Source: Clostridiales bacterium
GTDB lineage: Bacteria; Bacillota; Clostridia; Christensenellales; DTU072
Direction of reading: 5' to 3'
DNA: 37,843 bases
NCBI GenBank assembly: GCA_012520515.1
Contig: JAAYOD010000030.1
Span: 1-37,843, forward strand
Both the position numbers and the translations under genes were made by a program. Positions 21,444 through 28,888 of the stretch are shown here, in pieces; position 1 is the stretch's first letter, and every line of letters begins with the position of its first letter. The notes under the pieces were generated by a model that did no database searches, had not been told where the DNA came from, and was given only the letters and a program-made list of their open reading frames with translations.

Positions 21444-23960
21444 ATGAATTTGTCATTTTCCACTAATGGCTGGAGTTTTAGTTTTGATGAATTGGTGCAA
21501 ATTGCAAAGGAAAACAAGCTAAAAGGTATAGAGATACACGATATTAATCATTCAAGTTTTGATAAAGAAGAGCCTTTTTGCAAGCAGAATATTGCAAAAA
21601 CTTTAAGAAAGCTTAATGAAAACAAACTAAGAATTTGTTGCCTTGACGCAGTAAGCAATTTAGCTGATTATCAAAATAGTCAAAATATAATTGCAGAGAT
21701 AGAAAGGCTTATTGAGCTTGCAAAAGACTTAAATTGCCCTTATATCCGCTTGCATGCTTATAACAGCAAAGAGCAAAACTTAGATAGCCTGGCTATTGAT
21801 AAAAAAATAATAGAAATTATAGAAAAGGTGCTGCCGATAGCGACCAATAATAAAGTTACGCTGCTTATAGAGTCAATGGGCATTTATGCAGACACTACGC
21901 GCCTTAAAAATGTGCTTGATTATTTTGCGCAAGATTATATTGCTGCTCTTTGGGATATACATCATACCTATCATTTTGCAAACGAAAGCCCTGAAGACAC
22001 TATAAAAAACTTGGGCGGATACATAAGGCATTTGCATATAAAAGACAGCAAGAAAAATGGCGATAAGATAGTTTATTGCTTGCTTGGTGAAGGAGAGCTG
22101 CCGCTAAACAGCGTGTTTGACTCTTTGCGTTCTATAAACTATGAAAAATCTATGTCTTTAGAACTTCAGCCCTCTTGGATAGAGGATTTTGCCGACGGCG
22201 ATATAGTTTTGCCACAGTTTGTAAGCTATATGGGCAGTTTTGAAGAAATACCGTCTTGGCAAAAAAAGATTTATTACAATAAGAGAAAAACAGGCAGATA
22301 TATTTGGGAAAAAGATGTATTAATTGATTATACATTTTCTCAAATGCTTGATAAAGTGGTAGCGGAATTTCCTGATCAATACGCATTTAAGTATACCACT
22401 TTAGATTATACTCGCACTTATGCAGAGTTTAGAGATGATGTAGATACCTTTGCAAGAACTTTGATAGCTTTAGGCGTAAAGCCAGGCGACCATGTTGCAA
22501 TTTGGGCAACTAACATACCGGAGTGGTTTATAACATTTTGGGCAACTGTTAAGATTGGCGCAGTGCTTGTCACTGTAAACACCGCATACAAAATTCATGA
22601 AGTTGAGTACTTGCTTCGCCAGTCTGACACTCATACCCTTGTTATGATAGAAAGGTATAGAGATTCTAATTACGCTCAAATAATAAATGAGTTGTGCCCT
22701 GAACTTGCCACTCTTAAAAAAGGCCAGTCTTTACATGCTAGGCGGTTGCCGTTTTTAAGAAATGTCATAACTTGCGGGTTTAGCCAAAAAGGTTCTCTTA
22801 CCTTTGAAGAGTCTTTAGCTTACGCAAAGAAAGTGCCGCTAGAAGAAGTGTATAGGCGGGCTGCAAATGTAGATAAGCACGATGTTTGCAATATGCAATA
22901 CACATCAGGCACCACAGGTTTTCCAAAAGGAGTAATGCTGACGCACTATAACATTGTAAACAATGGCAAGTGCATAGGGGACAGAATGGACTTGTCTACT
23001 GCAGACAGAATGATGATTCAAGTGCCGATGTTCCACTGTTTTGGCATGGTGCTTTCTATGACAGCGTGTATGACGCATGGTTCAACGCTGCTGCCCTTGC
23101 CTTATTTTTCGCCAAAGCCTGCGCTTGCGTGCATAAATCAAGAAAGAATAACTTGTTTTAATGGCGTGCCTACAATGTTTATTGCGTTGCTCAACCATGA
23201 AGATTTTGCAAAAACTGATTTTTCATATATGCGCACAGGAATTATGGCAGGCAGTTTATGCCCTGTTTCTGTTATGAGAGATGTGCAAGAAAAAATGAAT
23301 ATGAAAGAGATTACTATTGTGTTTGGACAGACGGAATCTTCTCCTGGATGTACGCAAAGCAGTACCGATGACCCAATTGAAGTTAGGGTAAGCACAGTAG
23401 GTAGTCCCCTTCCTAACATAGAGTGTAAGATTGTTGACCCAGAAACTAATAAAGAATTGCCCGATAACGAAATAGGAGAGTTTGTAGTGCGCGGGTATAA
23501 CCTTATGAAAGGGTATTATAAAATGCCAAAAGCGACAGCTAATGCAATAGATGAAGATGGCTGGCTGCATACTGGCGACTTAGCGCTTCGCAGACCTGAT
23601 GGCAACTTCCAAATAACAGGCAGGCTTAGAGATATGATAATAAGGGGCGGAGAAAACCTTTACCCCAAGGAAATAGAGGACTTTATCTACACTCACCCTA
23701 AAGTGCAAGATGTTCAAGTGGTTGGGGTAGACGATAAAGTGTATGGTGAAGAAGCTTATGCCTATGTCATACTTAAAGAAGGACAAAGTATGACTGAAGA
23801 GGAGTTAAGGCAATTTTCTTTAGAGAGAATGGCAAGGCATAAAGTGCCAAAGTATATAGAATTTACCGACAGTTTCCCCACAAATGCCGCAGGCAAAATA
23901 CTAAAATACAAAATGAGAGAAGCTGCCGAAGCTAAACTTAAAGCGTTAAATAAAAATTAA
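21444..23960 (+). CDS. Fusion: sugar-isomerase-like TIM barrel + AMP-forming acyl-CoA synthetase
   Basis: One uninterrupted 838-residue frame encodes two unrelated enzymes. Residues 1-260 are a xylose-isomerase-like TIM barrel (AP endonuclease 2 / sugar phosphate isomerase superfamily). All expected metal ligands are present: E143 (LIESMG), D171 and H174 (WDIHHTYHF), H198 (HLHIKD) and E240, plus GEGELP. Residues about 290-838 are a complete adenylate-forming ligase of the FadD/ACSF2 type: P-loop YTSGTTGFPKG (486-496), VFGQTE, DGWLHTGDLA, RGGENLYPKEIE and the catalytic Lys near 818 in AGKILKY. The ligase should activate a carboxylic acid to its CoA thioester through an acyl-AMP. The barrel may supply or modify that acid, or act separately. 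The ATG follows AAGGAG and lies 3 bp after the preceding gene. I do not know this domain pair as a standard architecture. Confidence 0.85.
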   Translation: MNLSFSTNGWSFSFDELVQIAKENKLKGIEIHDINHSSFDKEEPFCKQNIAKTLRKLNENKLRICCLDAVSNLADYQNSQNIIAEIERLIELAKDLNCPYIRLHAYNSKEQNLDSLAIDKKIIEIIEKVLPIATNNKVTLLIESMGIYADTTRLKNVLDYFAQDYIAALWDIHHTYHFANESPEDTIKNLGGYIRHLHIKDSKKNGDKIVYCLLGEGELPLNSVFDSLRSINYEKSMSLELQPSWIEDFADGDIVLPQFVSYMGSFEEIPSWQKKIYYNKRKTGRYIWEKDVLIDYTFSQMLDKVVAEFPDQYAFKYTTLDYTRTYAEFRDDVDTFARTLIALGVKPGDHVAIWATNIPEWFITFWATVKIGAVLVTVNTAYKIHEVEYLLRQSDTHTLVMIERYRDSNYAQIINELCPELATLKKGQSLHARRLPFLRNVITCGFSQKGSLTFEESLAYAKKVPLEEVYRRAANVDKHDVCNMQYTSGTTGFPKGVMLTHYNIVNNGKCIGDRMDLSTADRMMIQVPMFHCFGMVLSMTACMTHGSTLLPLPYFSPKPALACINQERITCFNGVPTMFIALLNHEDFAKTDFSYMRTGIMAGSLCPVSVMRDVQEKMNMKEITIVFGQTESSPGCTQSSTDDPIEVRVSTVGSPLPNIECKIVDPETNKELPDNEIGEFVVRGYNLMKGYYKMPKATANAIDEDGWLHTGDLALRRPDGNFQITGRLRDMIIRGGENLYPKEIEDFIYTHPKVQDVQVVGVDDKVYGEEAYAYVILKEGQSMTEEELRQFSLERMARHKVPKYIEFTDSFPTNAAGKILKYKMREAAEAKLKALNKN

Positions 23961-23978
23961 TTTTTTAGGAGGGAACAA

Positions 23979-25046
23979 ATGTTAGACATAAGTATAACAA
24001 AAACAACAAGCCCTAAGGCAAAGCCTGACGAAAGCAATTTAGGCTTTGGCAAATATTTTACAGACCATATGTTTATTACTGATTACACCGCAGAAAAAGG
24101 GTGGCATGACGCAAGGATAGTGCCTTTTGGCAACCTTGATATACACCCTGCGTCCACTGTTTTGCATTATGGCGCAGAAGTGTTTGAAGGAATGAAAGCA
24201 TATAGGACAGAAAAAGGCGTAGTGCAAATGTTTAGGCCACTTGAAAATGTAAAGAGAATGAATATGTCGGCAGAAAGATTGTGCTTGCCCCAGCTTGATG
24301 AAGAGTTTGGGCTAAAAGCATTGCATGAGTTTGTAAAGCTTGAAAAAGACTGGGTGCCAAGGCAAAAAGGCACATCGCTTTATTTGCGTCCCTTTTTGTT
24401 TGGCAATGACCCATTACTTGGACTTCGCACTATAGATAGGGCAATGTTTGTTATTATTGCCTCTCCCGTAGGCAACTACTATGCTGAAGGCATAAACCCT
24501 GTAAAGATTACTGTTGAAACAAAAGATGTAAGGGCGGTAAGAGGGGGTACAGGATACGCAAAGTGCGGTGGAAACTACGCTGCAAGCAACCGCGCGGCAA
24601 CCAAGGCATCGGAAAAAGGATTTTCTCAAGTGTTATGGCTGGACGGCGTGGAGAGAAAATATGTTGAAGAAGTTGGCAGCATGAATGTAATGTTTATGAT
24701 AGACGGCAAAGTTTATACGCCTAAGTTAACAGGTTCCGTGCTTCCCGGAATTACCAGAAAGTCAATAATTGAAGTTTTAAAAGACTGGAACTATGAAGTA
24801 ATTGAGAAAGAAATTTCCATAGATGAGCTAGCTGAGGCTGTTAAAGAGGGCAGACTGCAAGAAGCGTGGGGAACAGGCACAGCGGCGGTAATATCGCCTA
24901 TTGGGCTATTAAATTATCAAGGTGTTGACTACATTATAAACAACAATGAGATAGGTGAACTAACAGCTAAGCTTTATGATGAGTTAACAGGCATTCAAGC
25001 TGGTCTTAAAGAAGATAAATTTAATTGGTGCTATAAGGTAGATTAA
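23979..25046 (+). CDS. ilvE: Branched-chain amino acid aminotransferase
   Basis: The 355-residue protein is a fold-type IV PLP enzyme of the long (group II) IlvE type. Family landmarks are LHYGAEVFEGMKAYR, RPLENVKRMN, LYLRPFLFG, the Schiff-base lysine in YAKCGGNYAAS, VLWLDGVERKYVEEVGSMN and the late GTGTAAVISPIG. It interconverts leucine, isoleucine and valine with their 2-oxoacids, using glutamate/2-oxoglutarate. AGGAGGG precedes the ATG. Placed between acyl-CoA ligases and a 2-oxoacid:ferredoxin oxidoreductase, it supplies or consumes the 2-oxoacid substrate of that enzyme. The next gene starts 1 bp after its stop. Confidence 0.93.
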   Translation: MLDISITKTTSPKAKPDESNLGFGKYFTDHMFITDYTAEKGWHDARIVPFGNLDIHPASTVLHYGAEVFEGMKAYRTEKGVVQMFRPLENVKRMNMSAERLCLPQLDEEFGLKALHEFVKLEKDWVPRQKGTSLYLRPFLFGNDPLLGLRTIDRAMFVIIASPVGNYYAEGINPVKITVETKDVRAVRGGTGYAKCGGNYAASNRAATKASEKGFSQVLWLDGVERKYVEEVGSMNVMFMIDGKVYTPKLTGSVLPGITRKSIIEVLKDWNYEVIEKEISIDELAEAVKEGRLQEAWGTGTAAVISPIGLLNYQGVDYIINNNEIGELTAKLYDELTGIQAGLKEDKFNWCYKVD

Positions 25047-25047
25047 G

Positions 25048-25719
25048 GTGCAAGATATAAGACGGATTACTTTGTTTATGGGGCATTATGGCAGCGGCAA
25101 GACAAACGCTGCGATAAACTATGCAATTTTGCTTAAAACCAAAGGAATAGACACAGCCATTTATGACCTTGACATAGTAAATCCCTATTTTCGCACAGTA
25201 GATGGTAAGAATTTGCTAGATAAGTATGGGGTAGAGCTTGTAGCGTCAAAGTACGCGGCAACCAATGTAGATGTGCCAGCTATGGAAGCAGGCAATTATG
25301 GCATTGTGGACAATAGAAAAAAGCACGCTGTTGTAGATGTTGGCGGAGATGACAGAGGAGCGCTTGCTTTGGGCAGGTATGCTAAAGATATAATAGCCGA
25401 AAACAATTATGATATGCTGCTTGTTGTCAATAAATATCGCTTTGAAACTAAAGATATAGATGGCGTGCTTAATATAAAAGATGAGATAGAAAGAGCGTGC
25501 AATATAAAGTTTAACGGCATTGTAAACAACTCTAACTTAGGCAATGAAACTACGGCTCAAACTGTGCTAGATAGCATAGCATTTATAGAAGAAGTGTCTA
25601 ATAAGACAGGCTTAAAGATAAAATTTACTTGCATTAGAGAAGATTTGTATCATAGCTTACAAGGAAATATAAAAAACTTAATGCCAATGCAAATAATAAA
25701 GTATGGCAGTTGGCAATAA
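25048..25719 (+). CDS. P-loop ATPase of the SIMIBI/MinD-CobQ type in the kor operon
   Basis: The 223-residue protein starts with GTG directly after ilvE (1 bp gap). The Walker A motif is G12-H-Y-G-S-G-K-T19. It is followed by D-L-D-I-V-N-P-Y-F-R, which matches the switch I region of SIMIBI NTPases, and by VVDVGGDD (Walker B-like). The C-terminal part resembles a nucleotide-specificity motif (VVNKYRFET) rather than any membrane helix. Proteins of this kind occur in clostridial 2-oxoacid oxidoreductase operons, from memory, but I know no experimental function. It could assist iron-sulfur or thiamine cofactor loading, by analogy with other SIMIBI maturation NTPases. That is inference only. Confidence 0.7.
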   Translation: MQDIRRITLFMGHYGSGKTNAAINYAILLKTKGIDTAIYDLDIVNPYFRTVDGKNLLDKYGVELVASKYAATNVDVPAMEAGNYGIVDNRKKHAVVDVGGDDRGALALGRYAKDIIAENNYDMLLVVNKYRFETKDIDGVLNIKDEIERACNIKFNGIVNNSNLGNETTAQTVLDSIAFIEEVSNKTGLKIKFTCIREDLYHSLQGNIKNLMPMQIIKYGSWQ

Positions 25720-25729
25720 AGGAGAAAAA

Positions 25730-25936
25730 ATGGCAAAGGTAACATTTAAGGAAGAGAGATGTAAAGGATGCGGACTGTGTGTTAGCGTGTGTCCAAAAAA
25801 AATCTTACAGCTTTCCAAAGAAAAACTTAACTCAAAGGGTTATCGCCCTGCGGAAATAACAAGACAAGAAGACTGCATTGCGTGCGTGTTTTGCGCGACC
25901 ATGTGTCCTGATGTTGTGATTACGGTAGAAAAGTGA
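25730..25936 (+). CDS. korD: 2-oxoacid:ferredoxin oxidoreductase delta subunit (2[4Fe-4S] ferredoxin)
   Basis: The 68-residue protein carries two cluster motifs, CKGCGLCVSVCP and CIACVFCATMCP, for two [4Fe-4S] centres. It is the electron-transfer subunit between the thiamine-diphosphate site and external ferredoxin. The ATG at 25730 follows AAAGGAG (25718-25724). An in-frame ATG at 25703 lies inside the preceding gene and is less likely. It opens the four-subunit set korD-korA-korB-korC, with gaps of 9 bp, a 4-bp overlap and 2 bp. Confidence 0.92.
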   Translation: MAKVTFKEERCKGCGLCVSVCPKKILQLSKEKLNSKGYRPAEITRQEDCIACVFCATMCPDVVITVEK

Positions 25937-25945
25937 GGATAAAAA

Positions 25946-27007
25946 ATGGCAGATAAAGTATTGATGAAAGGAAATGAAGCGCTAGCTGAAGCTGCAATAA
26001 TGGCAGGATGTAAGCATTATTATGGCTATCCTATTACGCCACAGACAGAAATTGCTGCGTATATGGCAAGACGCATGCCAAAGGTTGGCGGAGTGTTTTT
26101 GCAAGCTGAAAGCGAAATAGCGGCTATAAATATGGTAATAGGGAGCGCGGCTGCTGGAAAAAGAACAATGACTTCTAGCTCAAGTCCCGGTATATCTCTA
26201 AAGAGTGAAGGTATATCTTACCTAGCTGGGTGCGATTTGCCTGCTCTTATTGTAAATGTGCAAAGGGGCGGACCTGGTCTTGGCGGAATACAGCCATCTC
26301 AAGCTGATTATTTTCAAGCAATAAAAGGTGGCGGGCATGGCGACTATAAACTTATTGTGCTTGCGCCAAATTCTGTGCAAGAAACGGTAGACCTTACCTT
26401 TAAGGGCTTTGACTTAGCCGATAAGTACCGTATGCCTGTCATGCTTTTGTCAGACGGCACAATAGGGCAAATGATGGAGCCTGTTTCTCTAAATCAAAGC
26501 AAAAACGCTACATATGATAAAAGTTGGGCGGTTACGGGAACTTATGGCAAGCGCACAAAAAATATTGTAAATTCTCTTTGCTTGCGCCCTGAAGAATTGG
26601 AAGAGTGGAACAAGGCAAGGTATGAAAGATATAATAAAATAGCTAAAGAAGAGACGCTATATGAAGAGTACCTAACTGAAGATGCTGAAATTTGCATTGT
26701 GGCATTTGGCATAGCGTCAAGAGTGTCTAAAAACGCTGTTAACGCCGGTAGAAAACTAGGTATAAAGGCAGGCATGATAAGACCTATTACGCTTTGGCCT
26801 TTCCCAAATGAAGTGTTGGCGCAAACGGCTAAAAGAGTTAAGGCGTTTATTTCGGTAGAACTTAGCATGGGACAAATGATAGATGATGTAAAGCTTGCTA
26901 TAAACTGCTCGCGTCCTGTCACTCTTTGCTCAAGGTCGGGCGGAATGATTATGTCGCCTGAAGAGATTTTACAAAAGATTATTGAAGTCGATGGAGGTAA
27001 ACAATGA
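25946..27007 (+). CDS. korA: 2-oxoacid:ferredoxin oxidoreductase alpha subunit, VorB-like
   Basis: The 353-residue protein has the pyrimidine-binding domain of 2-oxoacid:acceptor oxidoreductases. Landmarks are MKGNEALAEAAIMAGC, GYPITPQTE, the QAESEIAAINM segment with the catalytic Glu, TSSSSPGISLK and GGPGLGGIQPSQADY. The C-terminal transketolase-like domain extends to the end. This wording is closest to clostridial proteins labelled 3-methyl-2-oxobutanoate dehydrogenase subunit VorB, so branched-chain 2-oxoacids are plausible substrates. Specificity for 2-oxoglutarate or aryl pyruvates cannot be excluded from sequence. The stop overlaps the korB start by 4 bp (ATGA). Neighbouring ilvE supports branched-chain 2-oxoacids. 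Confidence 0.93.
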   Translation: MADKVLMKGNEALAEAAIMAGCKHYYGYPITPQTEIAAYMARRMPKVGGVFLQAESEIAAINMVIGSAAAGKRTMTSSSSPGISLKSEGISYLAGCDLPALIVNVQRGGPGLGGIQPSQADYFQAIKGGGHGDYKLIVLAPNSVQETVDLTFKGFDLADKYRMPVMLLSDGTIGQMMEPVSLNQSKNATYDKSWAVTGTYGKRTKNIVNSLCLRPEELEEWNKARYERYNKIAKEETLYEEYLTEDAEICIVAFGIASRVSKNAVNAGRKLGIKAGMIRPITLWPFPNEVLAQTAKRVKAFISVELSMGQMIDDVKLAINCSRPVTLCSRSGGMIMSPEEILQKIIEVDGGKQ

Positions 27008-27750
27008 TAGTATTTGAAAAACCAAAGTCTTTAGTTGATATGCCTATGCATTATTGCCCAGGCTGTACCCATGGCATTATTCATCGCTTGGTAGCAGAAG
27101 CTATAGATGAACTTGGAATACAACATAAAACAATAGGGATAGCGTCTGTTGGATGCTCTGTGTTTGCCTATAACTATTTTGACTGCGATATGGTGCAAGC
27201 AGCGCACGGCCGCGCGCCTGCTGTTGCAACAGGCGTAAAAAGGGCAAATCCTGAAAATATAGTGTTTACCTATCAAGGCGACGGCGACTTAGCTTCCATT
27301 GGCACAGCAGAAACAGTACATGCGGCGGCAAGAAATGAAAATATAACCATTATTTTTGTCAACAACGCAATATATGGCATGACGGGCGGACAAATGGCGC
27401 CGACATCGCTTCCTGGACAAGTTACGCAAACATCGCCATATGGCAGAGATACAACACAAGTAGGGTTTCCTGTAAAGATGTGCGAAATGCTGTCTAAAGT
27501 TGATGGAGCCACTTATTTAGAAAGGGTGGCGGTCAATAATGTCAGAAATGTAAGAAATGCAAAAAAAGCTATTAAGAAAGCTTTTCAAAACCAAGTTGAA
27601 GGCAAAGGGTTTTCTTTGATAGAAGTACTTTCTACTTGTCCTACCAATTGGGGTAAAAATCCATTGGATTCATTAAAGTGGCAAGAGGACAATATGACGC
27701 CTTATTATCCTTTGGGCGTATATAAAGATAGCACAAAGGAGGAAAAGTAA
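27004..27750 (+). CDS. korB: 2-oxoacid:ferredoxin oxidoreductase beta subunit (TPP-binding)
   Basis: The 248-residue protein is the thiamine-diphosphate-binding subunit. It has HYCPGCTHGIIHRL near the N-terminus, HGRAPAVATG, the TPP motif G-D-G-D-L-A-S-I-G-T-A-E and the N-N-A-I-Y-G-M-T-G-G-Q-M-A-P-T site. It binds Mg-TPP, decarboxylates the 2-oxoacid and passes electrons to the ferredoxin subunit, yielding an acyl-CoA. With reduced ferredoxin the reaction can run backwards as a carboxylation. GGAGG precedes the ATG, which overlaps the korA stop, so translation is coupled. Confidence 0.94.
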   Translation: MIVFEKPKSLVDMPMHYCPGCTHGIIHRLVAEAIDELGIQHKTIGIASVGCSVFAYNYFDCDMVQAAHGRAPAVATGVKRANPENIVFTYQGDGDLASIGTAETVHAAARNENITIIFVNNAIYGMTGGQMAPTSLPGQVTQTSPYGRDTTQVGFPVKMCEMLSKVDGATYLERVAVNNVRNVRNAKKAIKKAFQNQVEGKGFSLIEVLSTCPTNWGKNPLDSLKWQEDNMTPYYPLGVYKDSTKEEK

Positions 27751-27752
27751 GT

Positions 27753-28289
27753 ATGAGCACAAAAAACTTTTTATTTGCAGGTTTTGGCGGTCAAGGCATA
27801 CTTTTTGCAGGCAAGTTGTTAGCTTATAGTGGATTGTTAAAAGGAAAGCAAGTTAGCTGGTTGCCCTCTTACGGACCTGAAATGAGAGGAGGCACTGCAA
27901 ATTGCAGCGTAATTATAAGCGATGAGCAAATTGGCTCCCCTATTGTAGCTGAACCCGATATATTAGTTGCATTAAATTTGCCCTCACTTGAAAAGTATCA
28001 AAATAAAACGCAAAAAGGCGGTATGATAGTATATGACAACTCTATAATTACAAAGAGTGTAAGTAAAGATGATGTAAAGGTGTTTGCTATTCCTGCAACT
28101 CAGCTTGCTATAGATAACAAGCTAGACGGACTAGCTAATATGATAATTTTGGGCAAAGTTATAAAAGAGTGTGACGCTATTGATTATGACTACATAAAAC
28201 AAGCAATGCAAAAAGTGGTGTCAGCTAAAAAAGCTAATCTTTTAGAATATAATCTTAAGGCAATTGAAATAGGATATAACTATAAATAA
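27753..28289 (+). CDS. korC: 2-oxoacid:ferredoxin oxidoreductase gamma subunit
   Basis: The 178-residue protein has the gamma-domain fold. GFGGQGILFAGKLLA at the N-terminus is followed by WLPSYGPEMRGGTANCSVIIS, the standard signature, with the SPIVAEPD(I/V)LVALN segment next. It completes the KOR/VOR complex and contributes to CoA binding and subunit contacts. AAAGGAGG (27736-27743) inside the end of korB, 9 nt before the ATG, gives a strong start. The XRE-cupin gene follows 25 bp downstream. Confidence 0.93.
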   Translation: MSTKNFLFAGFGGQGILFAGKLLAYSGLLKGKQVSWLPSYGPEMRGGTANCSVIISDEQIGSPIVAEPDILVALNLPSLEKYQNKTQKGGMIVYDNSIITKSVSKDDVKVFAIPATQLAIDNKLDGLANMIILGKVIKECDAIDYDYIKQAMQKVVSAKKANLLEYNLKAIEIGYNYK

Positions 28290-28314
28290 AATTTTATATT
28301 AAAGGAGTTATTTT

Positions 28315-28875
28315 ATGTCAGAACAATTAAAAGAAATGGGCAAAAGACTAGCTGCGCTAAGGGAGATAAGAAACTATACCACAGCGCAAATGGCAGAAAA
28401 AACAGGTATTGGAGAAAAAGAGTATATAGCCTATGAAAATGGCGAAGTAGACTTTTCTTTTAGCTTTGTAAATAACGCCGCTGCTGTCTTAGGCGTTGAT
28501 GTAACCGACATAATGAGCGGACAGTCTCCCCAGCTTAGTAGGTGCGCTGTAGTAAAAAAGGGGCGCGGCATTCATATTAAAAAGAATAATGCATACGACT
28601 ATAAACACCTTGCTTATACTTTTAAGGACAAGAAAGCAGAGCCTTTTTTAGTTACCGTAACCCCTAACGATAATCCCATTGATAAAAGTCAGTTTAACGC
28701 GCATGAGGGGCAGGAGTTTAACTATGTGGTTGCTGGCAAAATGGACTTTTATATAGGTGACCTTCGCTATGAGCTTGAAGAAGGTGACAGCGTGTATTTT
28801 GACTCTGGCATTCCCCACTTTTTCAAAGTGAAAGGCGACCAAAACGCACAATTTATTGCTATAGTTATGAAGTAA
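28315..28875 (+). CDS. XRE-type HTH regulator with C-terminal cupin domain
   Basis: The 186-residue protein combines a helix-turn-helix of the XRE/HTH_3 type (about residues 8-62, with the T-A-Q-M-A-E-K-T-G-I-G-E recognition unit) and a cupin_2 domain (about 110-182). The cupin includes AHEGQEFNYVVAGKMDF and the metal- or ligand-side histidine in GIPHFFKV. Such two-domain proteins usually sense a small metabolite in the cupin and control neighbouring genes. It is placed 13 bp before an acyl-CoA synthetase gene and within the kor operon. A feedback role on acid/acyl-CoA metabolism is therefore likely, but its operator is not identified. Confidence 0.88.
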   Translation: MSEQLKEMGKRLAALREIRNYTTAQMAEKTGIGEKEYIAYENGEVDFSFSFVNNAAAVLGVDVTDIMSGQSPQLSRCAVVKKGRGIHIKKNNAYDYKHLAYTFKDKKAEPFLVTVTPNDNPIDKSQFNAHEGQEFNYVVAGKMDFYIGDLRYELEEGDSVYFDSGIPHFFKVKGDQNAQFIAIVMK

Positions 28876-28888
28876 AGGAGAATATTTG

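Noticed and set aside
21444..23960. The isomerase-ligase fusion as an assembly or frameshift artefact
   Set aside because: There is one continuous frame with family-like residues up to and after the junction, and no second ribosome binding site plus start near residues 260-300 stands out; read-level confirmation was not possible.
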